From NCBI GenBank assembly GCA_963832715.1, contig CAWHVB010000006.1:62001-126000 (forward strand): DNA of 64,000 nucleotides, given 5' to 3'. The notes under the pieces are model-generated. The model had not been told where the DNA came from, did no database searches, and worked only from the letters and a program-made list of their open reading frames with translations. Made by a program: the position numbers and the translations under genes. Below, piece by piece: positions 56,205-64,000 of the stretch. Numbering within the stretch: the stretch's first letter is position 1; each line of letters opens with the position of its first letter. The stretch comes from DATFVA01 sp963832715. Its GTDB lineage: Bacteria > Bacteroidota > Ignavibacteria > Ignavibacteriales > Ignavibacteriaceae.

Positions 56205-58025
56205 TTAGGAATTTTCGTGCCGGTTCGGACGCTGATCATCAGGGAGTTCAAATATAGGGAAGTCTGATGAATCAATTGCTCCGGTTTCAGCATTCATTAT
56301 TTCTTCAACAGAAACTCTATCGAGTTTATGTTTATCAAGATATTCTCTTATTTCCTGTTCTGATCTTTCCTTAAGAGCAGCTATTGTACTGAGAACGATC
56401 TTTTTGTTTTCTTTATCGAACTCAATAACTTTCAAAGGAATCACATCATCGACAGGGAAGTGATTAGCGATATTCTTTATTTTATTAGTCGCCAGCTGGT
56501 TGGTAGGCACAAATCCGTCCACTTTTTCAGGAAGTTCAGCGATCAGGCCTTTTTCAATGATCCTGACAACTTTTCCTTCAGTCACGGTTCCGATATTATA
56601 GACTTTTTCAAAATTATTCCAGGGGTTTTCCTGAACCTGTTTGTGTCCAAGAGAGATTTTTCTCTGTTCAACATCCACACCAAGAACAATTACATCAAGT
56701 CTCTCACCTTTTTTGACTACTTCACCGGGATGGCGGATCTTCTTAGTCCAGCTCAGATCAGAAATATGAACCAGTCCATCAACTCCGGGTTCAAGTTCCA
56801 CAAAGACACCAAAGTTAGTAAGGTTTCTTGCTATACCTGAATGCTGGGAGCCAACAGGATACTTCTGCATAAGAGATTCCCATGGATCAGGTTCAAGCTG
56901 TTTAATACCGAGAGAAATTTTCTTTTCCTCTTTATCGAGACTAAGAATTACAGCTTCAATTATCTGACCCATCGCAACAACCTGTGAAGGATGCTTTATA
57001 TGCTGTGTCCAGCTCATTTCAGAATTATGGATCAGTCCTTCAATACCTTTTTCAATTTCAATAAAAGCGCCGTAGTCTGTAAGAGAAACAACCCTGCCGG
57101 AAACTTTATCTCCGACCTTATATTTTTCATCGATGTTTTCCCATGGATGGGGGAGAAGTTTCTTTAAGCTTAAGGATATTCTCTTCTTTTCTTCATCAAA
57201 GTCGGTGACTACAACCTTAATAGTCTGGTCAAGTTTAACCACTTCATTAGGATGATTAATTCGTCCCCAGCTAAGATCTGTAATATGAATAAGTCCATCA
57301 ACACCGCCGAGATCAACGAATACACCGAAGTCAGTTATCGCCTTAACTGTTCCTTCAAGGATCTGACCTCTCTCAAGGCTTTCAAGGATTGCATTTCTCT
57401 GATCAGCGATTTCCTCTTCAACAAGGACTTTATGAGAAACCACAACGTTTTCGGTAGGGATATTAACCTTAACCACTTTGAAATCCATTGTCTGTCCGAC
57501 AAATGCATCAAAATCTCTGATAGGACGAATATCAATTTGTGAACCGGGAAGGAAAGCTTCCATACCCATAAGGTCCACAACCATTCCGCCTTTAATACGT
57601 TTTATAATTTTACCCTGCAGGATTTCTCCTGTTTCGTGAGCGCTAACAACTTTCTCCCAAATCCTGAGGAAATCTGCTCTCTGTTTACTTAAGACAAGAT
57701 TACCTTCCTGATCTTCCACACTTTCGAGAACTACTTCAACTTCGTTCCCAATTTTAATTTCCTCATCTTCACGGAATTCATTCTTAGGGACGGAACCTTC
57801 TGACTTAAATCCTACATCAATGATAACATTGTCGTTTTGAATGCGTACAATCTTACCTTTGACAAGTTCACCTTCTTTAACATCTCTGAAAGAATCAGCA
57901 TAAAGTTTAGCAAGGGTCAGGAATTCTTCCTGAGAATACTCCTCATTCTGAAAGTTTCTTTTAGCTTTTTCGTAATCATCGGCTGTTACAACACCTCTGG
58001 ACTTTTCTTTCGTCTCTTCGGACAT
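56205..58025 (-). CDS. rpsA: 30S ribosomal protein S1
   Basis: The 606-residue protein has six S1/OB-fold RNA-binding repeats in a row. They start at about EGELVKGKIVRI, TGEILQGKIIKR, RGQILEGTVKAI, VGDKVSGRVVSL, VGSQHSGIARNL and IGTVTEGKVVRI. The last has drifted, as usual. An N-terminal acidic region of about 48 residues and a C-terminal tail frame them. S1 helps the 30S subunit bind mRNA, particularly those lacking a strong Shine-Dalgarno sequence. The ribosome-binding site AGGAGG precedes the ATG. The cmk gene lies immediately upstream, the standard cmk-rpsA order. Confidence 0.95.
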   Translation of the reverse strand: MSEETKEKSRGVVTADDYEKAKRNFQNEEYSQEEFLTLAKLYADSFRDVKEGELVKGKIVRIQNDNVIIDVGFKSEGSVPKNEFREDEEIKIGNEVEVVLESVEDQEGNLVLSKQRADFLRIWEKVVSAHETGEILQGKIIKRIKGGMVVDLMGMEAFLPGSQIDIRPIRDFDAFVGQTMDFKVVKVNIPTENVVVSHKVLVEEEIADQRNAILESLERGQILEGTVKAITDFGVFVDLGGVDGLIHITDLSWGRINHPNEVVKLDQTIKVVVTDFDEEKKRISLSLKKLLPHPWENIDEKYKVGDKVSGRVVSLTDYGAFIEIEKGIEGLIHNSEMSWTQHIKHPSQVVAMGQIIEAVILSLDKEEKKISLGIKQLEPDPWESLMQKYPVGSQHSGIARNLTNFGVFVELEPGVDGLVHISDLSWTKKIRHPGEVVKKGERLDVIVLGVDVEQRKISLGHKQVQENPWNNFEKVYNIGTVTEGKVVRIIEKGLIAELPEKVDGFVPTNQLATNKIKNIANHFPVDDVIPLKVIEFDKENKKIVLSTIAALKERSEQEIREYLDKHKLDRVSVEEIMNAETGAIDSSDFPIFELPDDQRPNRHENS

Positions 58026-58115
58026 TAATCCTCCTGAAATAAATAATTGTTCTGCAGTTAATGTTCAAGTCATCTGAAAAACACAACTGCAAATATTTAA
58101 TTTAACATAAAGTAA

Positions 58116-58802
58116 TTATGATGACTTAATAAAATTTTCTTTTTTCTTAACCTGTTCTAAAATAAGATCAACCTGCTGTTCAATTGTAACTGATGAAGTA
58201 TCTATTTCAACGGCATCATCTGCTTTAACAAGCGGGCTGAAATGCCTCGTAGAATCGATCCTGTCGCGCTGCATCAGGTTCTCTTTAATATTTTCAACAG
58301 GGATATCCATCCCTTTATCTGCATATTCTTTTGACCGTCTCTCAACCCTCTGGTTTAATGACGCAGTCAGAAAAATCTTTACGTCAGCTTCAGGGAATAC
58401 GACAGTTCCAATATCCCGGCCTTCCATTACTATCCCTGCGTTTTTAGAAGCATATTCTCTCTGCTTACTGACAAGAGCTTTTCTCACACCCTCAATCTTG
58501 CTGATATTACTGACCATGGTGTTAACTTCATAAGTTCTAAGTTCATCAGTAATATTAATGTTATTAACTATTACTTCAGTAAAACCTTTTTCAAACTTCA
58601 GTTTAATATCGGCAGATTCAGCGAGTTCGACAATATCTTTTTCAGACTCTAACTTTTCTTTTATAGATAAAAAAGTTACGGCTCTATACATAGCGCCTGT
58701 GTCGATATAAAGATAGCCCAATTTTTGTGCAACCAGTTTCGCAGAAGTGCTTTTGCCGCTTCCAGCAGGGCCATCAATTGCAACAATCATATTTTTGGCC
58801 AT
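58116..58802 (-). CDS. cmk: (d)CMP kinase
   Basis: The 228-residue nucleoside monophosphate kinase phosphorylates CMP and dCMP. The P-loop is DGPAGSGKSTSA (about 7-18), and the DTGAMYRAVT motif and GRDIGTVVFPEADVK are the family's substrate-binding regions. The RSKEYADKG lid motif is also seen. Length is standard. It sits upstream of rpsA (gap 90 bp) as in many bacteria. The 252 bp between its start and dnaX hold the second 11-bp array. Confidence 0.95.
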   Translation of the reverse strand: MAKNMIVAIDGPAGSGKSTSAKLVAQKLGYLYIDTGAMYRAVTFLSIKEKLESEKDIVELAESADIKLKFEKGFTEVIVNNINITDELRTYEVNTMVSNISKIEGVRKALVSKQREYASKNAGIVMEGRDIGTVVFPEADVKIFLTASLNQRVERRSKEYADKGMDIPVENIKENLMQRDRIDSTRHFSPLVKADDAVEIDTSSVTIEQQVDLILEQVKKKENFIKSS

Positions 58803-58934
58803 TTACTAAAATACGAATATTCATATTATTTATCAAAAAAGGGAAGTGAAGAATATAAGAATTTTATAACGATTTTGAACCTATTCAAAATAGAAAGATC
58901 TCTACAGGAAAGCTGTCTATTAGAAATGGGTAGT

Positions 58935-58989
58935 ACCGTATTTAAAGCGTTTTTACCCCCCGTTTATATCGTATTTAGAGCGTATTTAG
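58935..58989 (-). repeat. 11-bp periodic array B (five units)
   Basis: Five consecutive 11-mers fill 58935-58989: on the plus strand ACCGTATTTAA, AGCGTTTTTAC, CCCCCGTTTAT, ATCGTATTTAG and AGCGTATTTAG. On the minus strand the best units read CTAAATACGCT, which shares AATACGC and the 11-bp spacing with array A at 16955. The middle unit is the most diverged. It lies 66 nt after the dnaX stop, in the dnaX-cmk gap. Confidence 0.78.
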
Positions 58990-59054
58990 ATAACATTCAG
59001 GATGCAGGTACGCTGTTTTATCCTATCAGCAGGATTAAAGTGAAACATCAGGTT

Positions 59055-60683
59055 TCATTCTATGATTTCTCCGCCCAATTCAGAGATAATGGCTTTTACA
59101 TAAGGATCTTCACCGATATCAACAGATTTGCTTATTTTAAGATGCTTTTCACCTTTATCGGGGCTAATTCCTAATTTTACAACAAATTTTAATTTCCTGC
59201 CGAAATATTCAAGAGTTTTTTTTGCGAGATATTCCTTATCGTTCTCCACTATAACTGCTGCGTGCGAGTCTGAAGAAATCATCTCAAGGTTATTAGTATG
59301 AAGGCTTTCAATTTCTACGCTGTTCAAAAAAGGTCCCAAAATCAGGGCTTTTTCCTTCATTACCATATTTACGAAACCTTCCCACCTGCTTTTAATACTA
59401 TCAAGGTCAATGGCTGGGGAAGAATCAGGCTGATACGGTGCATGATCCGGGAGGGTTTTTTTAGGAGCTGAAGACGGAGACGGAGACGCAGGCTTTTTTT
59501 CAGGAATATCTACTTTAAAGACGGGCTGCGGTTTGCTATTTATTTCCGGGCTTTTTTTTTCAGCCAGATCAGAAATTATTTCAGATATAGTAGATGATTT
59601 TTCAAGCCCAATCAAATGACTTAATGAGATTTCCACTTTAAGCTTCTGATTTTGAGAGTAACGCAATTCCTGCTGAGTTTTACTCAGAAAATTGAGGATC
59701 CTCAAGAGGTCGCCTTCGGTAAAGCTGCCAAGGTAGTTAATATACTTTTCCCTGTATACTTCTGCAGTCTCAATCAGCTCAGTTCTTTCAGTTAGTATTA
59801 CAGTGAGGATATTCCGGAAATGTTCGGTCAGTCCGTCCATAAAATCAACAAAGTCCCAGCCGTTTTCATAAAGCATTTTCGTAACCTCAAAAACCGTCTT
59901 GAAGTTCTTTTCCAGGACAGCATCGCTCAGCATAAAAAAGAGTTCATCATCCACAAGGTTGAGCATATGCGAGACAGTAGCAGAATCTATTTTATTTCCA
60001 CAGAAAGAGATTACCTGGTCAAAATAACTCTCTGCATCTCTCAGAGCGCCGTCAGCCTTACGTGCAATTATTGTAAGAGTTTTATCATCGATCTGTATTT
60101 TTTCATCCAGAGCAATTTTGTTCAGAAGCTCTTTGATGGTATTCATCTGGATTCTTCTGAAGTCGAAACGCTGACATCTTGAAATAATTGTAAGCGGAAC
60201 CTTATGTACGTCGGTGGTTGCAAAAATGAAAATCGTATGTCCCGGAGGTTCCTCAAGTGTTTTCAGAAAAGCATTGAAGGATTCGCGGGTAAGCATATGA
60301 ACTTCATCTATGATATATACTTTATATTTCCCTTTTGTGGGAGCATATTTCACAGATTCCCTTAATGTTCTGATTTCATCGATGCCCCTGTTGGAAGCGC
60401 CATCTATTTCAATAATGTCGAGGGATTGTGAATTAAGAATTGATTTACACATCTCGCATTCATTACAGGGTTCGGCATCTTTTGGATTAAGGCAGTTTAA
60501 GGTTTTAGCCAGAATTCTTGCAGTTGTAGTTTTACCAACACCCCGGGGGCCTGTAAACAGGTAGGCATGGGCAATACGGTTTGTTTTAATCGCATTTTTG
60601 AGAGTAGCGGTTATATGTTCCTGTCCGACCACTTCACTAAATATTTGAGGACGCCATTTCCTTGCAGTTACTAAATATGCCAT
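59055..60683 (-). CDS. dnaX: DNA polymerase III subunit gamma/tau
   Basis: The 542-residue clamp-loader ATPase has Walker A GPRGVGKTT (about 45-53), the zinc module with Cys residues around CLNPKDAEPCNECEMC, the Walker B/DEAD-like IIDEVHML, and the SRC motif IISRCQRF with the arginine finger. The C-terminal third (about 375-542) is a proline/serine-rich linker and tau-like tail. It loads the sliding clamp during replication. No strong Shine-Dalgarno sequence precedes the ATG. The msrC gene is 29 bp upstream on the same strand. Confidence 0.95.
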   Translation of the reverse strand: MAYLVTARKWRPQIFSEVVGQEHITATLKNAIKTNRIAHAYLFTGPRGVGKTTTARILAKTLNCLNPKDAEPCNECEMCKSILNSQSLDIIEIDGASNRGIDEIRTLRESVKYAPTKGKYKVYIIDEVHMLTRESFNAFLKTLEEPPGHTIFIFATTDVHKVPLTIISRCQRFDFRRIQMNTIKELLNKIALDEKIQIDDKTLTIIARKADGALRDAESYFDQVISFCGNKIDSATVSHMLNLVDDELFFMLSDAVLEKNFKTVFEVTKMLYENGWDFVDFMDGLTEHFRNILTVILTERTELIETAEVYREKYINYLGSFTEGDLLRILNFLSKTQQELRYSQNQKLKVEISLSHLIGLEKSSTISEIISDLAEKKSPEINSKPQPVFKVDIPEKKPASPSPSSAPKKTLPDHAPYQPDSSPAIDLDSIKSRWEGFVNMVMKEKALILGPFLNSVEIESLHTNNLEMISSDSHAAVIVENDKEYLAKKTLEYFGRKLKFVVKLGISPDKGEKHLKISKSVDIGEDPYVKAIISELGGEIIE

Positions 60684-60712
60684 CGGGAATTAAATTATTA
60701 CTGAATGATTTG

Positions 60713-61201
60713 CTAAATTATTTCAGAGGAAAGAAAAGCGCAATATTCCTCTAAATATTTTTGATCTATCTGATTAAATGAACCCAACTGAGCACTGTCT
60801 ACATCAAGAACTCCGTATAATTCATTATTTTTAATTATTGGTATCACTATTTCGGATTTTGACTCCGGGTCACAGGCTATATGTCCCGGAAATTTATCCA
60901 CATCTTCTACAATAATTGTTCTTCTATCTGATGCAGCAGTTCCGCAGACACCTCTGCCTAAATCTATCAACGTACAGGCGACTTTACCCTGGAAGGGACC
61001 AAGATAAAGCTTAGTTCCGTCATATAAATAAAAACCAGCCCAGCTAATTTTATCAAATGTCTGTTTAAGAGCTGCTGTAAAGTTGGATAAATTAGATAAA
61101 ATATTTTCGTCTTTATTCAACAGAGACTTAAGCTGTTTAGACAGAAGCTTGTACTTTTCCTCAATTGAGAGTTCATTATTTACAATCAAAGATTCAGGCA
61201 A
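60713..61201 (-). CDS. msrC: free methionine-R-sulfoxide reductase (GAF domain)
   Basis: The 162-residue GAF-domain protein has all three redox cysteines of the fRMsr family: Cys76 (KVACTL), Cys86 (GRGVCGTA) and Cys110 (PGHIACDP), plus SEIVIPI and GVLDVDSAQ. The enzyme reduces free methionine sulfoxide with thioredoxin, so it repairs oxidative damage. Its start is 2 bp after the lon stop, so it is read from the lon transcript. The oxidative-stress theme fits next to a protein-quality-control protease. Confidence 0.92.
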   Translation of the reverse strand: MPESLIVNNELSIEEKYKLLSKQLKSLLNKDENILSNLSNFTAALKQTFDKISWAGFYLYDGTKLYLGPFQGKVACTLIDLGRGVCGTAASDRRTIIVEDVDKFPGHIACDPESKSEIVIPIIKNNELYGVLDVDSAQLGSFNQIDQKYLEEYCAFLSSEII

Positions 61202-61203
61202 TT

Positions 61204-63663
61204 TTATCTCTTCTTTTTCTTCGGGGAAGATGAAGTCTTTCTTTTTGAGGATGTCCTACTTTTTCCATTCTGTTTCATGGAAGGAAAAACATAGGGAATA
61301 GCATCTTCTATATGTTCAAGAGTTATAATTTCCAGACCTTCTTTAACCTCATTCGGAATCTCTTTCAGGTCAATTTCATTATCCCTTGGAATAAGAACCC
61401 GAGTTATATTATTTCTTTTAGCTGCAAGAAGTTTTTCATTGAGACCTCCGATAGGAAGAACATTCCCGCGGAGGGTTATTTCGCCGGTCATGGCCACGTC
61501 GTTTGTTGCCGGTTTTCCACTAACCGCAGAAAGGAGAGCCATTGACATCGTTATGCCGGCAGACGGGCCATCTTTAGGGATAGCACCTTCGGGCAGATGA
61601 ATATGAACTTCCTTTCCCTTAAAGAAATCAGGGTTCAAATCCAGCTTTTTAGCATTTGAACGGATATAACTAAGAGCAGCCTGAGCAGATTCCTTCATAA
61701 CATTTCCCAGCTGACCGGTCAATGTCAGCTTTTCAGCTCCATTCATAATTGTAACATCAACACTAAGCAGTTCACCGCCTACGCTTGTCCATGCAAGACC
61801 GGTAACACTACCGACTCTTTTTTCCGAAATATGTTTCTGATGACGGTAGCGGGGAACCTTCAGATACTCTTCAACTTTGTCCTCATCAACAATAAATTTT
61901 GTTTGTTTTTTCACTTTCCCGTTTGAAGATTCACTCAAAACAATATCACGGGCAAGCTTTCTGCAAACAGAAGCTATTTCTCTTTCGAGGTTTCTGACGC
62001 CTGCTTCGCGGGTATACTCCGATATAAGCTTACGAACAGCAGTATCCTTGAATTCAACTTTTTTATTCAGCAGGCCGTGGGCTTCCAGCTGTTTAGGGAT
62101 TATATGCCGTTTTGCAATTTCAACTTTATCGTGCTCGAGGTAGCCAGGCAGTTCAATTATCTCCATCCTGTCCTGCAGCGGAAGAGGAATATTATACCTG
62201 ACATTGGCTGTGGTTATAAACATGACCTGGGAAAGATCATAATCCACTTCCAGGTAATGGTCGTTGAATGTGTGGTTCTGTTCAGGGTCGAGAACTTCGA
62301 GCATAGCCGATGAGGGATCACCGCGAAAATCCATACTCATTTTATCAATTTCGTCAAGCAGCATGACCGGGTTGATAGTTTCAGCTTTTTTCATTGACTG
62401 AACGATTTTACCCGGCATTGATCCTATATAAGTTCTACGATGACCTCTTATTTCCGCTTCATCCCTAACACCGCCGAGGCTTATTCGTACAAACTTTCTT
62501 CCAAGGGCGCGGGCGATTGATTTACCGAGAGACGTTTTACCGACTCCGGGAGGTCCAACAAAACAGAGTATCTGTCCTCTCATCTGTTTCACAAGATTGA
62601 GAACAGCTATATGTTCAATAATTCTTTCTTTAGGTTTTTCCAGAGCAAAATGATCTTTATCGAGAATTTTCCTTACGTGTTTTATATCGAGGTTATCCTT
62701 AGTCCTTTTTGACCATGGAACCTCGGTAAGCCATTCAAGATAATTTCTGATCACGGTAGATTCAGGAGACATAGCAGGAGTTTTTTTCAATTTATTAAGC
62801 TCCTCAAGTGCCTTTGTTTCAGCCTCCTGAGACATTTTAGCTTTCTTAATCTGATCTCTAAGCTTTGCAACCTCAGGAGACGCATCCTCATCATCCCCAA
62901 GCTCATCCTGAAGGATCTTTATCTGTTCCTGAATTATAAATTTGCGCTGCGTCTTAGCGATATTTTCCTGTACTTTGCTATCGATTTCCTTCTCAATTTT
63001 AAGGATATCAATTTCAGAGTTCAGGATCTTTATTACTTCATAAAACTGCTCTTTAAGGATGAACTTCTGCAGGACTGATTGTTTAACATCCATTACCTGG
63101 TTAATATTTGCAGCCACATAAAAGAGCTTCCTGTCAGGTTCTTCAATATTTTCAAAAGCAGTTACTGTTTCATTAGGGATATTCCTACTAATCTTAACAT
63201 ATTCTTTGAACAACTGAGACATCTGTCTGACGAGAGCGTTCATTTCATGGTCGTTCTGAACCTCCGGTATGATAACCTCAATTTTTGCTTCAAAGAAATT
63301 TTTATTGCCAGTGAATTCTTTTATTTTTCCCTGAAGAAGACCATCGACAAGGATTTTCATCAGTCCATTCGGAAGTTTCAGAATCTGAACAATTTTTGCG
63401 ATTGTTCCTTCCTTATAGATATCCTCCTTTTTAGGGTCTTCAATATTCGATTTTTTTTGTGTTGCAAGAAATATATACTTTGTATTTTCAAGTGCATAGT
63501 TAGCAGCACGGATGGACTGTTCCCTTCCCACCAGAACAGGGAAGATCATATAGGGAAAAATTACAATATCTCTTAAAGGCAGAACCGGAAGAATTTCCGG
63601 CATATTATCTACGATTGAATTATCTCCTGATTCAGAAATCTCTATCTGATCAATTTTCTTCAA
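61204..63663 (-). CDS. lon: ATP-dependent protease La (Lon)
   Basis: The 819-residue protease degrades misfolded and regulatory proteins. The N-terminal substrate domain begins at LPVLPLRDIVIFP, a coiled coil lies around residues 220-300, and the AAA+ module has Walker A GPPGVGKTSLGKS and Walker B VMLLDEIDKM. The protease domain has the Ser in PKDGPSAG and the Lys in GGLNEKLLAAKR, and both members of the dyad are intact. A basic tail (SSKRKTSSSPKKKKR) ends the protein. The start is TTG at 63663, behind AAGGAG. Confidence 0.96.
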   Translation of the reverse strand: MKKIDQIEISESGDNSIVDNMPEILPVLPLRDIVIFPYMIFPVLVGREQSIRAANYALENTKYIFLATQKKSNIEDPKKEDIYKEGTIAKIVQILKLPNGLMKILVDGLLQGKIKEFTGNKNFFEAKIEVIIPEVQNDHEMNALVRQMSQLFKEYVKISRNIPNETVTAFENIEEPDRKLFYVAANINQVMDVKQSVLQKFILKEQFYEVIKILNSEIDILKIEKEIDSKVQENIAKTQRKFIIQEQIKILQDELGDDEDASPEVAKLRDQIKKAKMSQEAETKALEELNKLKKTPAMSPESTVIRNYLEWLTEVPWSKRTKDNLDIKHVRKILDKDHFALEKPKERIIEHIAVLNLVKQMRGQILCFVGPPGVGKTSLGKSIARALGRKFVRISLGGVRDEAEIRGHRRTYIGSMPGKIVQSMKKAETINPVMLLDEIDKMSMDFRGDPSSAMLEVLDPEQNHTFNDHYLEVDYDLSQVMFITTANVRYNIPLPLQDRMEIIELPGYLEHDKVEIAKRHIIPKQLEAHGLLNKKVEFKDTAVRKLISEYTREAGVRNLEREIASVCRKLARDIVLSESSNGKVKKQTKFIVDEDKVEEYLKVPRYRHQKHISEKRVGSVTGLAWTSVGGELLSVDVTIMNGAEKLTLTGQLGNVMKESAQAALSYIRSNAKKLDLNPDFFKGKEVHIHLPEGAIPKDGPSAGITMSMALLSAVSGKPATNDVAMTGEITLRGNVLPIGGLNEKLLAAKRNNITRVLIPRDNEIDLKEIPNEVKEGLEIITLEHIEDAIPYVFPSMKQNGKSRTSSKRKTSSSPKKKKR

Positions 63664-63825
63664 GTTAAAACTCCTTCTTTTCTCAAATTCTATTCAAGTA
63701 AGGAAATATACCAAATTGGATATGGGCTTTCAAGGAAGTAAAAATGACATATGCCACCATAGTTTACAAATCAACACAGAGGTTACCGTCTGCTTTTATT
63801 ATATTTACGGGCAAAAAAGGATAAA

Positions 63826-64000
63826 ATGATAAAGGATATAATTCAGGTTTCACACGAAGCAGGCGAAATAGTGAGGGAAGGTTTCGGTAAAAAGTTTGGT
63901 ATAGAATATAAAACTAATGAAGCTAATCTCGTAACCGATATAGATAAAGCATCCGAAAAACATATAAAAGAATTTATTCAAAAGAAATATCCTTCACACA
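63826..64000 (+). CDS. suhB: inositol monophosphatase family protein, 3' end cut by window edge
   Basis: The first 58 codons are in the window. They begin MIKDIIQVSHEAGEIVREGF and include NLVTDIDKASEKHIKEFI, the N-terminal signature of inositol monophosphatase/SuhB-type phosphatases, whose conserved DxxxE (D-I-D-K-A-S-E) metal region starts here. AAAAAAGG at 63813-63820 is a fair ribosome-binding site. The catalytic core lies beyond the edge, so substrate (inositol phosphate, PAP or a sugar phosphate) cannot be decided. It diverges from lon across 162 bp that must contain both promoters. Confidence 0.8.
   Translation, partial: MIKDIIQVSHEAGEIVREGFGKKFGIEYKTNEANLVTDIDKASEKHIKEFIQKKYPSH

Noticed and set aside
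58725..59174. A 149-codon open frame on the plus strand spanning the cmk-dnaX gap
   Set aside because: It is the reverse of the cmk 5' end, array B and the dnaX 3' end, with no ribosome-binding site and no protein-like pattern.
63079..63576. A 165-codon open frame antisense to lon
   Set aside because: It is a shadow of the conserved Lon N-terminal domain.

Overview
The window looks like chromosomal DNA of a Gram-negative member of the Bacteroidota/Chlorobiota (FCB) group, most likely class Ignavibacteria. The evidence is: three large secreted proteins ending in the same fibronectin-like domain plus a type IX secretion (T9SS) sorting tail of the QNYPNPFNPTTTI type; a T9SS plug-domain (DUF5103) protein; outer-membrane and LPS functions (KdsB, LptD, DUF4292 lipoprotein); a complete MoxR-Bat aerotolerance-type operon; AT-rich DNA; and many TTG start codons. 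The assignment to Ignavibacteria is inference from these protein styles.

Layout. 1-3.3 kb: a tightly overlapped unit (TPR protein, DUF4292 lipoprotein, EnvC-like LytM protein) for the cell envelope, then a beta-barrel-like secreted protein (3.5-4.9 kb). 5.0-6.8 kb (minus strand): HAD phosphatase, membrane protein, thiamine-binding MTH1187 protein. 7.0-8.2 kb: rlmI. 8.2-8.5 kb: a gene-free stretch with three copies of an 18-bp palindrome in front of the moxR-bat operon (8.5-16.8 kb), which also carries a 7-bp repeat array. 16.8-17.2 kb: intergenic, with an 11-bp periodic array. 17.2-21.7 kb: M48 protease, PlsC, KdsB, a D-cysteine desulfhydrase-like enzyme, a HIT protein and a B12-binding protein. 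21.8-25.0 kb: T9SS cargo 1. 25.1-25.5 kb: gene-free, with an orphan terminator-like hairpin. 25.5-29.1 kb: gapA, pgk, rhomboid protease, small lipoprotein. 29.1-31.7 kb (minus): recQ with one frameshift. 31.9-37.0 kb: T9SS cargo 2 and two YwqK/MORN-like repeat proteins. 37.1-39.1 kb: aguB (frameshifted) and aguA, the agmatine-to-putrescine route. 39.2-42.2 kb: proton-translocating transhydrogenase, with the alpha2 and beta subunits fused in one frame. 42.3-47.4 kb: small secreted proteins, T9SS plug protein, Gfo/Idh oxidoreductase, LEA-type lipoprotein, glycosyltransferase-39-like protein. 47.5-51.1 kb: a ROK sugar kinase and an LptD gene, both broken by many small indels. 51.1-54.0 kb: NYN-domain protein and T9SS cargo 3. 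54.0-63.7 kb (minus): DUF5683-like protein, mtaB, rpsA, cmk, dnaX, msrC, lon. The window ends inside an inositol monophosphatase gene.

No CRISPR array, tRNA, rRNA, prophage or insertion sequence was seen. Most genes are ordinary housekeeping or envelope genes. The unexplained structure is mainly non-coding: (i) the triple palindrome before moxR; (ii) two separate five-unit arrays with exactly 11-bp spacing and the core AATACG, both downstream of a gene and in sense orientation; (iii) a heptad array in the bat operon; (iv) an orphan hairpin before gapA. The dense frameshifts at 47.5-50.1 kb look more like consensus-sequence errors than biology.
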